NCBI RefSeq assembly: GCF_004331675.1
Contig: NZ_SJSN01000011.1
Span: 1 to 64,000, forward strand
Source: Pedobacter frigidisoli
Lineage (GTDB): Bacteria; Bacteroidota; Bacteroidia; Sphingobacteriales; Sphingobacteriaceae
Reading direction: 5' to 3'
DNA length: 64,000 nt
Made by a program: the position numbers and the translations under genes. Numbering within the stretch: position 1 is the stretch's first letter; every line of letters begins with the position of its first letter. Under the pieces are notes generated by a model. It had not been told where the DNA came from, searched no databases, and was given only the letters and a program-made list of their open reading frames with translations. This document shows positions 45,064 through 54,298 of this stretch, piece by piece.

Positions 45064-45792
45064 ATGGGAAGAGCATTCGAATTTAGAAAAGAAAGAAAAT
45101 TTAAGCGTTGGGCGAAAATGGCCGTTCAGTTTACGCGTATAGGTAAGGATATTGTAATGGCAGTTAAAGACGCCGGACCTCATCCAGAAACCAACTCTCG
45201 TTTACGTACTGCAATGCAAAATGCCAAAGCAGTAAATATGCCTAAGGATAGGGTAGAGGCGGCAATCAAGCGTGCTTCTGATAAATCTATGGCTGGTTAT
45301 GAAGAGATTGTGTACGAAGGTTATGCGCCGCATGGTGTTGCCATTTTAATAGAAACGGCTACCGATAACACCAATCGTACCGTAGCAAATGTGCGTAGTT
45401 ATTTCAATAAAACCGATGGATCTTTAGGTAAAACAGGCTCGCTGGATTTTATCTTCAACCGCAAATCTATTTTCAGATTTAAGCCGGCTGAGGGCCTAGA
45501 TTTAGAAGAGCTTGAATTTGAACTAATCGATGCAGGTTTGGAAGAATTATATGTAGAGGCAGATGAAGAGGGCAATGATGTAGCAGTAGCACAAGGCACT
45601 TTCGAAAATTTTGGCTCTTTACAGAAAGCTTTGGAGGAAAAAGGAATAGAACTAACGAGCTCAAAACTGGAGCGTATAGCATTATCGCATCATGAGGTTA
45701 CCGAAGAACAAGCTGCAGACGTTTTAAAGTTGCTTGATAAATTGGAGGAAGATGATGATGTACAAGCTGTGTATCACAATATGGCTGAATAA
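45064..45792 (+). CDS. YebC/PmpR-family DNA-binding or translation-associated regulator
   Basis: A 242-residue YebC/TACO1-family protein. The N-terminal block (MGRAFEFRKERKFKRW, NSRLRTAMQNAKAVNMPKDRVEAAIKRA) and EGYAPHGVAI are family landmarks. Members have been described both as DNA-binding transcription regulators and as factors assisting ribosomes at difficult sequences, so the role here is open. An intrinsic terminator follows. Confidence 0.93.
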   Translation: MGRAFEFRKERKFKRWAKMAVQFTRIGKDIVMAVKDAGPHPETNSRLRTAMQNAKAVNMPKDRVEAAIKRASDKSMAGYEEIVYEGYAPHGVAILIETATDNTNRTVANVRSYFNKTDGSLGKTGSLDFIFNRKSIFRFKPAEGLDLEELEFELIDAGLEELYVEADEEGNDVAVAQGTFENFGSLQKALEEKGIELTSSKLERIALSHHEVTEEQAADVLKLLDKLEEDDDVQAVYHNMAE

Positions 45793-45813
45793 TTGAAATT
45801 GAATATTTATAGC

Positions 45814-45846
45814 AAAGGCTCGCAGATTTTTCTACGAGCCTTTTTT
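45814..45846 (+). terminator. Intrinsic terminator of yebC
   Basis: A 9-bp stem (45814-45822 with 45835-45843) with a 12-base loop and T run to 45846. Confidence 0.88.
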
Positions 45847-45898
45847 GTTGTCTTAAAATTTAGAGAACACATTTTTTGAAATGATCATTAAATTTTTT

Positions 45899-46130
45899 GG
45901 AGCGCAAAACCAATGCTCATCGGTTGTAGCTGTCCCGCCAACATTTCAAGTCCTCTCCCGATGAAGAATCGGAATGCGGGCTTTCCATTTATGTCGGGGC
46001 TAATTTACTTGGGTTAACCGAAGTAAATTAAACCTGACAGCAGCGAGCACGAGCCCGATTTTTCTTCGGGTGAGTAAAGCGAATGGCAGGGCTATCGTAA
46101 CCGATTATTACCAGCCCTTGCTTTTCAAAT
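45899..46130 (+). repeat. Framed hairpin element, large branched copy D
   Basis: Starts GGAGCGCAAAACCAATGC (compare copy C), GTCCCGC at 45932-45938, then three nested hairpins: 45958-45962 with 45968-45972 (loop GAAGA), a perfect 10-bp stem 46001-46010 with 46021-46030, and 46054-46058 with 46066-46070. The ends pair over about 21 positions: ATCGGTT..GTCCCGCC (45919-45939) with GGCAGGGC..AACCGAT (about 46085-46105). It fills the gap between convergent genes. Confidence 0.65.
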
Positions 46131-46172
46131 TAAATTTAGATCTATTCTTTAAATTTACCGAAAGTGACTTAA

Positions 46173-46955
46173 CTAGTTCTTATTGTGGCTAAACAACCAA
46201 GGCAATAACTCTGGCTCGGCAAATGCGCTATCCCAACTATTATGGTTTGCATTAGGGTAAAGCGTAAACTTCACTTCATCACCAACAGTTTTTAATCTTT
46301 CGGCAATCGCCATCGAAAAAGCAGGATCAACGATATCATCTTTTGCACCCTGAAATATCCATAGCGGTATCGTTTGATATTTTTTAATGTTATTGGTATT
46401 ATCGCCACCACAGATGGCAAAAGCGGCGGCAAATGTTTTGCGTTGTCTTCTCAACAACTCGTAAGTACCCATTCCGCCCATAGATAAGCCACCAATATAA
46501 ACCTGCTCTTTATTAACGAAAGGTTTTTTGAGGAAATCTTTTACCATTCCTTGCACGGCATGCATAATTTTGGTTGGCTTTCCGCCCTCAACAAAACTTA
46601 TTTTTCGCTTGCCTTTTTCATCGTTGGTAATATTAATGTTTGCCCAAAAATCATTTTCAGGACATTGAGGGAAAACAACAATAGCTGGGAAATTTTTGCG
46701 CACATCGGCCTTTAAAAATAATTTACCCCCATGAGCCAATTGTTTTTCATTGTCATTTCCCCTCTCGCCACTTCCATGTAAGAAGAAAACAATTGGATAT
46801 TTTTCGGCAGGATTGAAATTTTCGGGAAATAAAACTCTATAATAAATTGAATCCTTACCCTTAATGAAACTTCCTCGATCATACTTTTTTAAATCTTGGG
46901 CATTTAAAAATAATGCAGAAAAGAGAATACAAATGGTTAGAAATATTTTATTCAT
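46173..46955 (-). CDS. Exported carboxylesterase/peptidase-like alpha/beta-hydrolase
   Basis: A 260-residue secreted serine hydrolase: signal peptide (about 1-19), oxyanion region FFLHGSGERG, nucleophile elbow GLSMGGMG and a C-terminal His in PNANHNSWD. Fold and length match phospholipase/carboxylesterase-type enzymes found in polysaccharide loci, where they remove acyl groups. It is downstream of the GH3 gene on the same strand but separated by a terminator-like hairpin, so membership of the sugar locus is likely but not certain. Confidence 0.78.
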   Translation of the reverse strand: MNKIFLTICILFSALFLNAQDLKKYDRGSFIKGKDSIYYRVLFPENFNPAEKYPIVFFLHGSGERGNDNEKQLAHGGKLFLKADVRKNFPAIVVFPQCPENDFWANINITNDEKGKRKISFVEGGKPTKIMHAVQGMVKDFLKKPFVNKEQVYIGGLSMGGMGTYELLRRQRKTFAAAFAICGGDNTNNIKKYQTIPLWIFQGAKDDIVDPAFSMAIAERLKTVGDEVKFTLYPNANHNSWDSAFAEPELLPWLFSHNKN

Positions 46956-46960
46956 ACAAC

Positions 46961-47002
46961 AAAAATAGAAAACCCTGCCTATTTTACAATAGTACAGGGT
47001 TT
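46961..47002 (-). terminator. Terminator after the GH3 gene
   Basis: An 8-bp outer stem AAACCCTG/CAGGGTTT (46970-46977 with 46995-47002) with an inner CTATT/AATAG helix, followed on the minus strand by a T-rich tail. Confidence 0.75.
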
Positions 47003-47022
47003 ATAATCGAACCTAACCTCGA

Positions 47023-49320
47023 TTATTTTAATGTGAATGCAGCAGTTTTTACATCCCTTGAATTTGTACCAATAAATACTTGGAAATCTCCAGGCTCAGC
47101 AACAAATTTTAAATCTGAATTGTAAAAATTAAGGTCATTATCGGAAATATTAAAAGAGATCGTTTTGATTTCTCCAGCTTTCAGACTTACTTTTTGGAAC
47201 CCTTTTAACTCTTTAACAGGACGAGTAATGCTGCCAACCAAATCGCGAATGTACAATTGAACCACCTCTTTACCATCATATTTGCCTGTATTGCTCAAAG
47301 TAACGGATGCAGTTATGGTTTTGCCTTTTGTTAAAGTATTCGAGCTCAATTTCACATCGCTGTAATTGAAAGTGGTATAACTTAAACCGAAACCAAATGG
47401 ATATAATGGATCGTTGCTCACATCTAAATAATTAGAACGGAACTTCTCGAACCATTTGCCTTCAGCCAATGGGCGACCAGTGTTTTTGTGTGCATAATAA
47501 AGTGGCACCTGACCAACGTTTTGAGGGAAAGTCGCACTTAATTTACCTGATGGATTTACTTTACCAAAAAGCACATCGGCAATGGAATTTCCTGCCTCAC
47601 TGCCAGGAAACCAAACATTTAATATGGCTGGAATATTTTCCTCTTCCCATTTTAAAGCCAATGGACGACCTGTAAATAATACCAAAACGATTGGTTTGCC
47701 AGTTTTAGCCAAAGCTTTCAACAGGTTTTTCTGGGTTTCAGGAATTTGAATATCAGTAACACTACTTGCTTCGCCCGTAAATTCAGAACCTTCGCCCATG
47801 GTTGCTACAATCACATCCGATTTTTCGGCAACTTTTAAAGCTTCCTTAATCATTTCTTCTTCAGTTCTTGGATCGCGTTTGTAGGTAGGATTGTGAACGT
47901 TTACATAACGGTGTTCGGCGACTGAATCAGCTAAAAAGTTTGAGCCACGAGCGGTTAAAATTTTAGCATCGTTACCCAAAGCATTTTTTAAACCTTGTAA
48001 CACCGTAACCGATTGATCGAACAATGCTGCAACGCTCCAAGTGCCATACATATTGGCTGTATTATCTGCCAATGGACCGATCAAACCAATTGTTCCAGAT
48101 TTTTTAAGAGGAAGAATATTGTTGTTGTTTTTTAATAATACAAAACTCTCTGCAGAAATTTCTCTTGCAATTTGGCGGTTTTCTGGACTAAAAACTTCTT
48201 TCTCTGCTCTAGTTGGATCGCAAAATTTATATGGATCAGTAAATAAACCCAATTTATATTTTGCTTGAAGAATTAAACGGCAAGCTCGGTTAATTTCACT
48301 GATACTTACTTTTTTCTCTGCTAATGACTTTTTCAATGTTCCTAAGAAACCCTCGCCAACCATGTCCATATCTACACCAGCATTCATCGCCAAGGCAGAA
48401 ACAGTTTGTAAATCACCCATCCCATGAGCAATCATCTCAGGAATTCCGGTGTAATCTGTTACCACAAAACCCTTAAAGCCCCATTGGTTACGCAAAACCT
48501 CTGTCATTAACCATTTACTGCCTGTCGCAGGGATACCATCCACCTCATTAAAGGATGCCATGATACTGGCTGCCCCAGCATCTACAGCTGCTTTGTAAGG
48601 CGGGAAATATTCGTTATACATGCGCACCTTACTCATGTCGGTAGTGTTGTAATCTCTACCCGCTTCAGCAGCTCCGTATAAAGCGTAGTGTTTTACGCAG
48701 GCTAAAATTTCGTTATTGGCTTGCAATTTACCTTGATAACCTTTCACCATGGCAGCTGCGATTTGCGATCCTAAATAAGCATCTTCGCCACTTCCTTCAG
48801 AAATTCTTCCCCAACGTGGATCGCGAGAAATATCAACCATCGGAGAGAAAGTCCAATTGATGCCGCTGGCACTGGCCTCAATTGCAGCCACTCTTGCCGA
48901 TTTTTGAACGGCAGCCATATCCCAAGTAGCACTCATACCTAAAGGGATTGGGAAAACAGTGTTGTACCCATGAATTACATCCATACCAAAAAGCAATGGA
49001 ATTTTCAATCTGCTATTTTCAACGGCTACCTTCTGTACCGCTTTAATTTTATCAACACCTTTAATATTGAACAAACCACCAACTTGGCCATCTTTGATTT
49101 TTTTGCCAATATCGCTGCTGTTTGCCTGTCCGGTGGTAATATCACCCGAACTAGGCAAGTTTAGCTGACCGATTTTTTCATCGACAGTCATTTTGGCCAT
49201 CAGGTTAGTGATGAAAGTATTCATCTTCGCCTCTTCGGCCGAAACCGGTTTTTTGGTTTGCGCCGAAATGTTCAGCGCTAAGGATGTTAAAAAAACAATA
49301 AGGATTTTCGCTCTTTTCAT
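47023..49320 (-). CDS. bglX: Glycoside hydrolase family 3 beta-glucosidase
   Basis: A 765-residue exported (signal about 1-20) GH3 enzyme: N-terminal TIM barrel with the nucleophile Asp in GFVVTDYTGI, an alpha/beta sandwich domain, and a C-terminal fibronectin-III-like domain (FGFGLSYTTFNYSDV). It removes terminal beta-linked glucose in the periplasm. Bacteroidota homologues encoded beside GH144 enzymes hydrolyse sophorose and other beta-1,2-gluco-oligosaccharides, which fits its neighbours. It is the last glycosidase of the SusCD-led operon. Confidence 0.92.
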   Translation of the reverse strand: MKRAKILIVFLTSLALNISAQTKKPVSAEEAKMNTFITNLMAKMTVDEKIGQLNLPSSGDITTGQANSSDIGKKIKDGQVGGLFNIKGVDKIKAVQKVAVENSRLKIPLLFGMDVIHGYNTVFPIPLGMSATWDMAAVQKSARVAAIEASASGINWTFSPMVDISRDPRWGRISEGSGEDAYLGSQIAAAMVKGYQGKLQANNEILACVKHYALYGAAEAGRDYNTTDMSKVRMYNEYFPPYKAAVDAGAASIMASFNEVDGIPATGSKWLMTEVLRNQWGFKGFVVTDYTGIPEMIAHGMGDLQTVSALAMNAGVDMDMVGEGFLGTLKKSLAEKKVSISEINRACRLILQAKYKLGLFTDPYKFCDPTRAEKEVFSPENRQIAREISAESFVLLKNNNNILPLKKSGTIGLIGPLADNTANMYGTWSVAALFDQSVTVLQGLKNALGNDAKILTARGSNFLADSVAEHRYVNVHNPTYKRDPRTEEEMIKEALKVAEKSDVIVATMGEGSEFTGEASSVTDIQIPETQKNLLKALAKTGKPIVLVLFTGRPLALKWEEENIPAILNVWFPGSEAGNSIADVLFGKVNPSGKLSATFPQNVGQVPLYYAHKNTGRPLAEGKWFEKFRSNYLDVSNDPLYPFGFGLSYTTFNYSDVKLSSNTLTKGKTITASVTLSNTGKYDGKEVVQLYIRDLVGSITRPVKELKGFQKVSLKAGEIKTISFNISDNDLNFYNSDLKFVAEPGDFQVFIGTNSRDVKTAAFTLK

Positions 49321-49347
49321 TATATGTGTGTTTTATTCTTTTAAAAT

Positions 49348-51093
49348 TTAATCTACTTTTTTCACTTCAGTTTTAGCTGAAACGCCATTTTCATTTATCG
49401 CTTCAATGGAAAAATAATAAGCTTTTTGGCTGTCCATCGCTTTAAACCAATGTTCGTTAAAATCATGAATCATAATGCAGTTATATAATTTATCAGGCGC
49501 CGTACCATAATATAAATTGTAGGCAAAAGCATTATCTACAGGTTGCCATTTGATGTAAGCACTGCGTTTATCTTTCTCGGTTCTAAGCACAATTAAGTTT
49601 TTTACTGTTGATGGTTTTTCTCCATTTCCATTCCCAAAAACACGTAAGCCACTGATAGCAAATTTTCCGGTAGGCATGTGGATGTTAACCATTTTGATGA
49701 ATCTCGTTTTGACTGGGTTTTCGAGTTCGATATAATCGTGAGGAACATCGGTTTTGTTCTGACTTTTATCCACCAAGGTTGTCCATTTTTTACCATCAAT
49801 TGAGGAAAGGATTTTATATTGATGATAAATGCCAATCTGCTTCCCAATAAATTCAGCATCTTGATCTGCATAATTAATCTGAATCGCATTTACAGTAGCT
49901 AAACTTCCCAAATCAGTCTGGATCCATTCGCCATTGCTCGCAGTTTTGGCGCTCCAATAGGTTTTTATGCTTTCATCAACCGCATTGTTGGCGTTAAAAC
50001 TACCTAATGTTGAGGAAACGGTTACTGGTTTTTTGTAATTGATCAACATCCAACCTGGTCCTGCGGGTCCATTTTCCTTTCGCTCTGCTGGAAGATAAAG
50101 TGGATAATCGCCAAAAGCTGTATTGGTCCACATTACATCATCTTTATCAAAACCCGTAGGCCAGATTCCCATTCTGCGCTCCCAAGTGTTTTTTACGCAA
50201 ATAATACTCGTAGAGATATGCCAATAATTTTGGTTGTTATCCTGAAAAGTTGCTCCATGACCCGCACCACGAGAAAATCCTCCGCCTTTATAACTCAAAG
50301 GATCAGATTGTGGCGTTGATGGACTATCGTAAAATAAAGGTTTAGTACCGACGACCACACCATCAGAATAACCGCTAAATTCGGTTCCTGGAGCGCCATA
50401 TTGGAAATAATATTTACCATTATGTTTGGTCATCCAAGCACCTTCCGAAAAAGGATCTAGAAAAGTATCATCCATATATTCTCCAAAACGCTGCCATCCG
50501 TATCTCCAACTTTGCAGCAAATACATAGGCGTACGTGTTCCTTTTGGTTTAAAAGTCTTACGATCTAACTCTACACCATACATCGGATAATTGTTGCTAC
50601 TGCCATTGTACATGTAGAATTTGCCGTCATCATCGGTAAAAAATGCAGGATCCCAACCACCAATTTTCAATGAATCAACTAACGGAAACCATTTATTGCC
50701 CAATGGATCGGTGCTTCCCCAAAGGGTAAAATTTTTGGTATACGTACTTCCAAAAACAACAACCGTATCGCCAATAATTCCTACAGCTGGTGCACAAAGT
50801 TCATCTTTGGTTTTGTTCCAAGGGCGAAGAAATTTACGTTCTATGAATTTCCAATTCAGCATATCAGAACTGTGCCAATATCCCCATTGATTGGTGCTAA
50901 ACAACAGAAATTCGCCTTTATAGTTTACGATAACAGGATCGGCAGTAGCACGGTGTTTTCCCCATTCGGTAAACGATTCGAAAGGCGTGTAACCATAATC
51001 AACGTTAATAGGGTTGCAATACGTTTTCTGCTTTTGCGCAAATACGGCCAGAAACGATGTTAGTAAGAGAAGAGTAAGTATGGTTTTTATCAT
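49348..51093 (-). CDS. GH43-type glycosidase with discoidin and FN3-like domains
   Basis: A 581-residue secreted protein: signal peptide (about 1-18), five-bladed-propeller GH43-like domain (about 25-345, starting CNPINVDYGY with ATADPVIVNY), an F5/8-type C (discoidin) carbohydrate-binding domain (about 355-490) and a fibronectin-III-like domain (about 495-578). GH43 enzymes usually remove arabinose, xylose or galactose side groups. The substrate in a putative beta-1,2-glucan locus is unclear, so it may act on a decoration or have a new specificity. Confidence 0.8.
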   Translation of the reverse strand: MIKTILTLLLLTSFLAVFAQKQKTYCNPINVDYGYTPFESFTEWGKHRATADPVIVNYKGEFLLFSTNQWGYWHSSDMLNWKFIERKFLRPWNKTKDELCAPAVGIIGDTVVVFGSTYTKNFTLWGSTDPLGNKWFPLVDSLKIGGWDPAFFTDDDGKFYMYNGSSNNYPMYGVELDRKTFKPKGTRTPMYLLQSWRYGWQRFGEYMDDTFLDPFSEGAWMTKHNGKYYFQYGAPGTEFSGYSDGVVVGTKPLFYDSPSTPQSDPLSYKGGGFSRGAGHGATFQDNNQNYWHISTSIICVKNTWERRMGIWPTGFDKDDVMWTNTAFGDYPLYLPAERKENGPAGPGWMLINYKKPVTVSSTLGSFNANNAVDESIKTYWSAKTASNGEWIQTDLGSLATVNAIQINYADQDAEFIGKQIGIYHQYKILSSIDGKKWTTLVDKSQNKTDVPHDYIELENPVKTRFIKMVNIHMPTGKFAISGLRVFGNGNGEKPSTVKNLIVLRTEKDKRSAYIKWQPVDNAFAYNLYYGTAPDKLYNCIMIHDFNEHWFKAMDSQKAYYFSIEAINENGVSAKTEVKKVD

Positions 51094-51112
51094 ATTGTTG
51101 TTTTATTATTGG

Positions 51113-51174
51113 CCGCAGATTCGCAGATTATTTATATTATACATGATTAGAATTTTTAATCTGCGAATCTGTGG
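51113..51174. repeat. CCGCAGATTCGCAGATTA inverted repeat
   Basis: Bases 51113-51130 pair with 51157-51174 at 17 of 18 positions. It lies between two genes of the glucan locus and is related to the repeat at 27201-27256. Confidence 0.7.
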
Positions 51175-51179
51175 CTCCC

Positions 51180-52550
51180 TTACTTTTTTATTTCTGGGCT
51201 TTCAAATCCCAGCTTTGTTAATCCTTTTTGCACATCTGGATTACTCATAAATAATTTCCATAATAAACCTGATCTATAATTTTGGATCATCACCACCATT
51301 GGTCCTTGATCTATCCCCAAATATCTTTTTGGATACCAGTTATCAGTTTCAGAAAAAGCATCGTAAAAACCATATTTTCCCCAAACTTTATCGCCCAAAT
51401 CTTCATATAAATGGCGAATCACTTTCATGGATTCTTTTGGGGTATAGGGAATGGATGAAATGGCTGCGGTGGGGGAGATCACTCCGAAGTCTTCTTGTGG
51501 ATTGTGTGCTGCATAACCTTTTACAGAATAACTAGCTGTCAAACCCCAGTTGTTTTCTCCGTAACCTTTAAATTTTTTAGGGTTAGCTACACAATAATCG
51601 TGAATGGCTAAAGTATGATTCACATTGTTTTCCCAATAATTCGCATACTGATCTTTTAAACCTTTCGGATTTAATCCCAAATAAGAATAATGTGCCCAAA
51701 ATAATGGTCCCACAGCATTTTTTTGACCTTGATAATCCATTGTAAAAGGATGACCATATACTTCAAAATTGGCTTTGATGCCACCGCTTCTGCCCCAACC
51801 CTCATGGTAAACCTCTGCAGGAATGGTATGAGTAGGAGAGGATGCCGCCAAAACGTACATAATCAAACATTCATTGTAACCTTTAACAGGAAAGTTCATT
51901 TCCCACTTATATTCTGGAGACCAATGCCAATAAAGTACGTTTTGTCCGCCGTTGCGATACCAACTAAAGTCTATTCCTTTCCAAAGTCCATCGGCTTTTT
52001 TTGCTAAGGCTTTTTCTTCAGAAGTTCCATTTTTGTAATAAGCTTCGATACAAATTAATGCCTGCGCAACGAATGAAGTTTCAACCAAATCTCCACCATT
52101 ATCTTTTTTACCAAAAGGTTTTACTTTTCCAGTTTCGCCGTAAATCCAATGCGACCAAGCGCCATGAAAGCGATCTGCTTTAGCCAAGAAATCTAAGATT
52201 TTATTTAAACGATCAAAGCCTTCTTTCTTGGTTACATAACCTCTATCAATTCCGCTTAAAATCGCCATCAATCCAAAGCCGGTAGCTCCTGTTGCAACCG
52301 TACTTTTATCATTGTCAGGGTAAATTTCATCAACATGAAAGCGTTCTCTGGCTGCACCAGAAGTGGGCTCTGCGCCATCCCAGAAATATTGAAAAGTTTG
52401 TTTCTGAACCAAATCTAAAAGTTCATCATCCGATAGGTTCTTTTTAATCGCTAGATCGGGATTATAAACTTTGCTTTCCTTTTGCGTACAAGATGAAAAG
52501 GAGATTAAGATAAAAGAAATAATGAATATGTGGTGGAATGTAAATTTCAT
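51180..52550 (-). CDS. GH144-type glucoamylase-like lipoprotein, probable beta-1,2-glucanase
   Basis: A 456-residue lipoprotein (lipobox FSSC, Cys21) with one (alpha/alpha)6-type domain (about 42-450). Landmarks are KQTFQYFWDGAEP, GDLVETSF, YWHWSPEYKWEMN and ISPTAAISSIPYTP. These match the family usually annotated as glucoamylase, in which the Chitinophaga endo-beta-1,2-glucanase founded GH144. It would cut beta-1,2-glucan into short oligosaccharides. A second GH144 gene lies 17 bases upstream. Linkage specificity is inferred from family knowledge. Confidence 0.82.
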   Translation of the reverse strand: MKFTFHHIFIISFILISFSSCTQKESKVYNPDLAIKKNLSDDELLDLVQKQTFQYFWDGAEPTSGAARERFHVDEIYPDNDKSTVATGATGFGLMAILSGIDRGYVTKKEGFDRLNKILDFLAKADRFHGAWSHWIYGETGKVKPFGKKDNGGDLVETSFVAQALICIEAYYKNGTSEEKALAKKADGLWKGIDFSWYRNGGQNVLYWHWSPEYKWEMNFPVKGYNECLIMYVLAASSPTHTIPAEVYHEGWGRSGGIKANFEVYGHPFTMDYQGQKNAVGPLFWAHYSYLGLNPKGLKDQYANYWENNVNHTLAIHDYCVANPKKFKGYGENNWGLTASYSVKGYAAHNPQEDFGVISPTAAISSIPYTPKESMKVIRHLYEDLGDKVWGKYGFYDAFSETDNWYPKRYLGIDQGPMVVMIQNYRSGLLWKLFMSNPDVQKGLTKLGFESPEIKK

Positions 52551-52567
52551 TTAGGGATGCGTAATAT

Positions 52568-54232
52568 TTAAAGGTTGGGACTACTGAAACCTAAGTTTTT
52601 CATGCCTGCTTTTACTTCTGGCGCACTCATAAATAGGTTCCAAATTAATTTTGATCTATAGTTTTCAACCATTACCACAATTGGTCCTTGATCAATTGCT
52701 AGGGTAGAAGAGGCGAACCATTGGTCTTTTAAAGAAAATGCATCGTAAAAACCATACTCTCCCCAAGTTTTATTTCCTAGTTTGTAATAAAAATATCTTA
52801 ATGCTTGCATCGATTCCGTTGGCGTGTAGGCAATTGAGGAAAGCGCAGCAGTTGGTGCAATGGTACCCACATCATTTGTTGGCGAACTCGCCGTGTATCC
52901 ATTTTGAATATCGCTAGCTGTTAAACCCCAGCAATTTTCGCTGTAGCCATAATAGCCTAATGGATTTGCTTTGCAGTAATTGTAATTAATTAAGGTATGT
53001 GCCTTTGTTTGCGTTTCGTAATTGGCGTAAGCATCTGTTAAGCCCGTCGGATTAATACCCATGAAAGAATAATGAGCCAAGAACAAAGGACCACCACTCG
53101 CTGGACCTAAAGGAAGTTGAACTCCGTAATAAGTATTGCCATTTTTCATTGCCCCGTTTTGTGCCCAACCCGTATCGTAAACTGATTTCGGTATGGAATA
53201 AGTAGGGGATGCCGCCGCCATTACATAGGTAACCAAACATTCATTCCAACCCTTAACTGGCAAATTCATATCCCAGTTATAATTCGGACTCCAATGCCAG
53301 TAAAGCGTAGAACTATTGTCTTTGCGATACCAGCTCCATTCTACGCCGTTGTAAATGTTATTAATGTCATTTCTTAATGCAGTTTCATTGGCATCTGCAC
53401 CATTAAAATACTGTCGAGCGGTAATCAAACCTGCCATTAGATAAGAAGTTTCAACTAAGTCACCGCCGTTATCTTTGGTGCTAAAAGGAATTACTTTTCC
53501 AGTGTTTCCATCCAACCAATGTGGGTAAGCGCCGTGGAAACGTTCGGCGGTTTTTAAGAAAGCTACGATTTTTTGTATGCGGGCAAGTCCATCAGCTCTG
53601 CTAATAAAATTACGACTCACACCAGTAACCAAAGCCATGATTCCAAAGCCCGAACCACCAGAAGTAACGGTATTGCCAGATGTATTTCTTTCTCTAGCCA
53701 AACCACTTGTCGGGTGACCAAAATCCCAAAAATATTTAAAGGTTTGTTTTTGAACGAGTGTTAAAAGTTCATCATCGGTAATGCGGGCGAATTTGTCGGT
53801 ATCGTCTACCGCTGTTATTAAGTTTACAGCAATACTGGTTTGTAATTTATTGCCGGTTTTTGAAAGTAATCCCGTATTAACGGTTAAAATATATTTTGTA
53901 ATAGGTTGCAAGACCGATGGCGTAATTACAACTGTATTATCGTTATTCTCTAGGGTTGGAGTAAATGCTACTGAAGTGCCAGCAACATCAGTTAAGGTAA
54001 CGTTTCCGCTAACGGAAGTGAGATTAATTGGAGAGGAAAAAGTGATTTTAACAATGGGAATATTGTTTAAGCCATAATAGGTAAAGCCACTAAAAGTGCC
54101 ATTTACTTTTAAATCGGAGAAAGTGTAGGTAGTTGTTGTAGGTAGAGTTGGATCAACAGGAGCTGGATTATCTGTTTTCTTACAGCCAAAGAAAACTGAA
54201 AGGATTAAAATATAGGAGTAGATTGATTTCAT
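52568..54232 (-). CDS. GH144-type lipoprotein with N-terminal Ig-like domain
   Basis: A 554-residue lipoprotein (lipobox VFFGC, Cys17). A beta-rich Ig-like region (about 35-140, with SSPINLTSVSGNVTL) precedes the GH144-type catalytic domain (about 152-550: KQTFKYFWDFGHP, GDLVETSY, YWHWSPNYNWDMN, IAPTAALSSIAYTP). The extra Ig-like part could hold the enzyme away from the surface. With its smaller paralogue next to it, one may be outer-surface and one periplasmic, a division common in Sus-like systems. This is inference. Confidence 0.82.
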   Translation of the reverse strand: MKSIYSYILILSVFFGCKKTDNPAPVDPTLPTTTTYTFSDLKVNGTFSGFTYYGLNNIPIVKITFSSPINLTSVSGNVTLTDVAGTSVAFTPTLENNDNTVVITPSVLQPITKYILTVNTGLLSKTGNKLQTSIAVNLITAVDDTDKFARITDDELLTLVQKQTFKYFWDFGHPTSGLARERNTSGNTVTSGGSGFGIMALVTGVSRNFISRADGLARIQKIVAFLKTAERFHGAYPHWLDGNTGKVIPFSTKDNGGDLVETSYLMAGLITARQYFNGADANETALRNDINNIYNGVEWSWYRKDNSSTLYWHWSPNYNWDMNLPVKGWNECLVTYVMAAASPTYSIPKSVYDTGWAQNGAMKNGNTYYGVQLPLGPASGGPLFLAHYSFMGINPTGLTDAYANYETQTKAHTLINYNYCKANPLGYYGYSENCWGLTASDIQNGYTASSPTNDVGTIAPTAALSSIAYTPTESMQALRYFYYKLGNKTWGEYGFYDAFSLKDQWFASSTLAIDQGPIVVMVENYRSKLIWNLFMSAPEVKAGMKNLGFSSPNL

Positions 54233-54243
54233 TTTTTTGTTGA

Positions 54244-54273
54244 TTAAAAAGGGCTGCCGTATGGCAACCCTTT
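54244..54273 (-). terminator. Hairpin with T tract after the LamG gene
   Basis: A 12-bp stem (54246-54257 with 54262-54273, one G-U) followed on the minus strand by TTTTT. It lies inside the presumed operon, so it may only partially stop transcription. Confidence 0.65.
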
Positions 54274-54298
54274 TATTTGCTTATTTGGATTAGGCTAT

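Noticed and set aside
46960..46967. A TAnnTTTG-like box on the minus strand just before the esterase gene
   Set aside because: It is only about five bases from the start codon and lies inside the preceding terminator, so it is probably chance.
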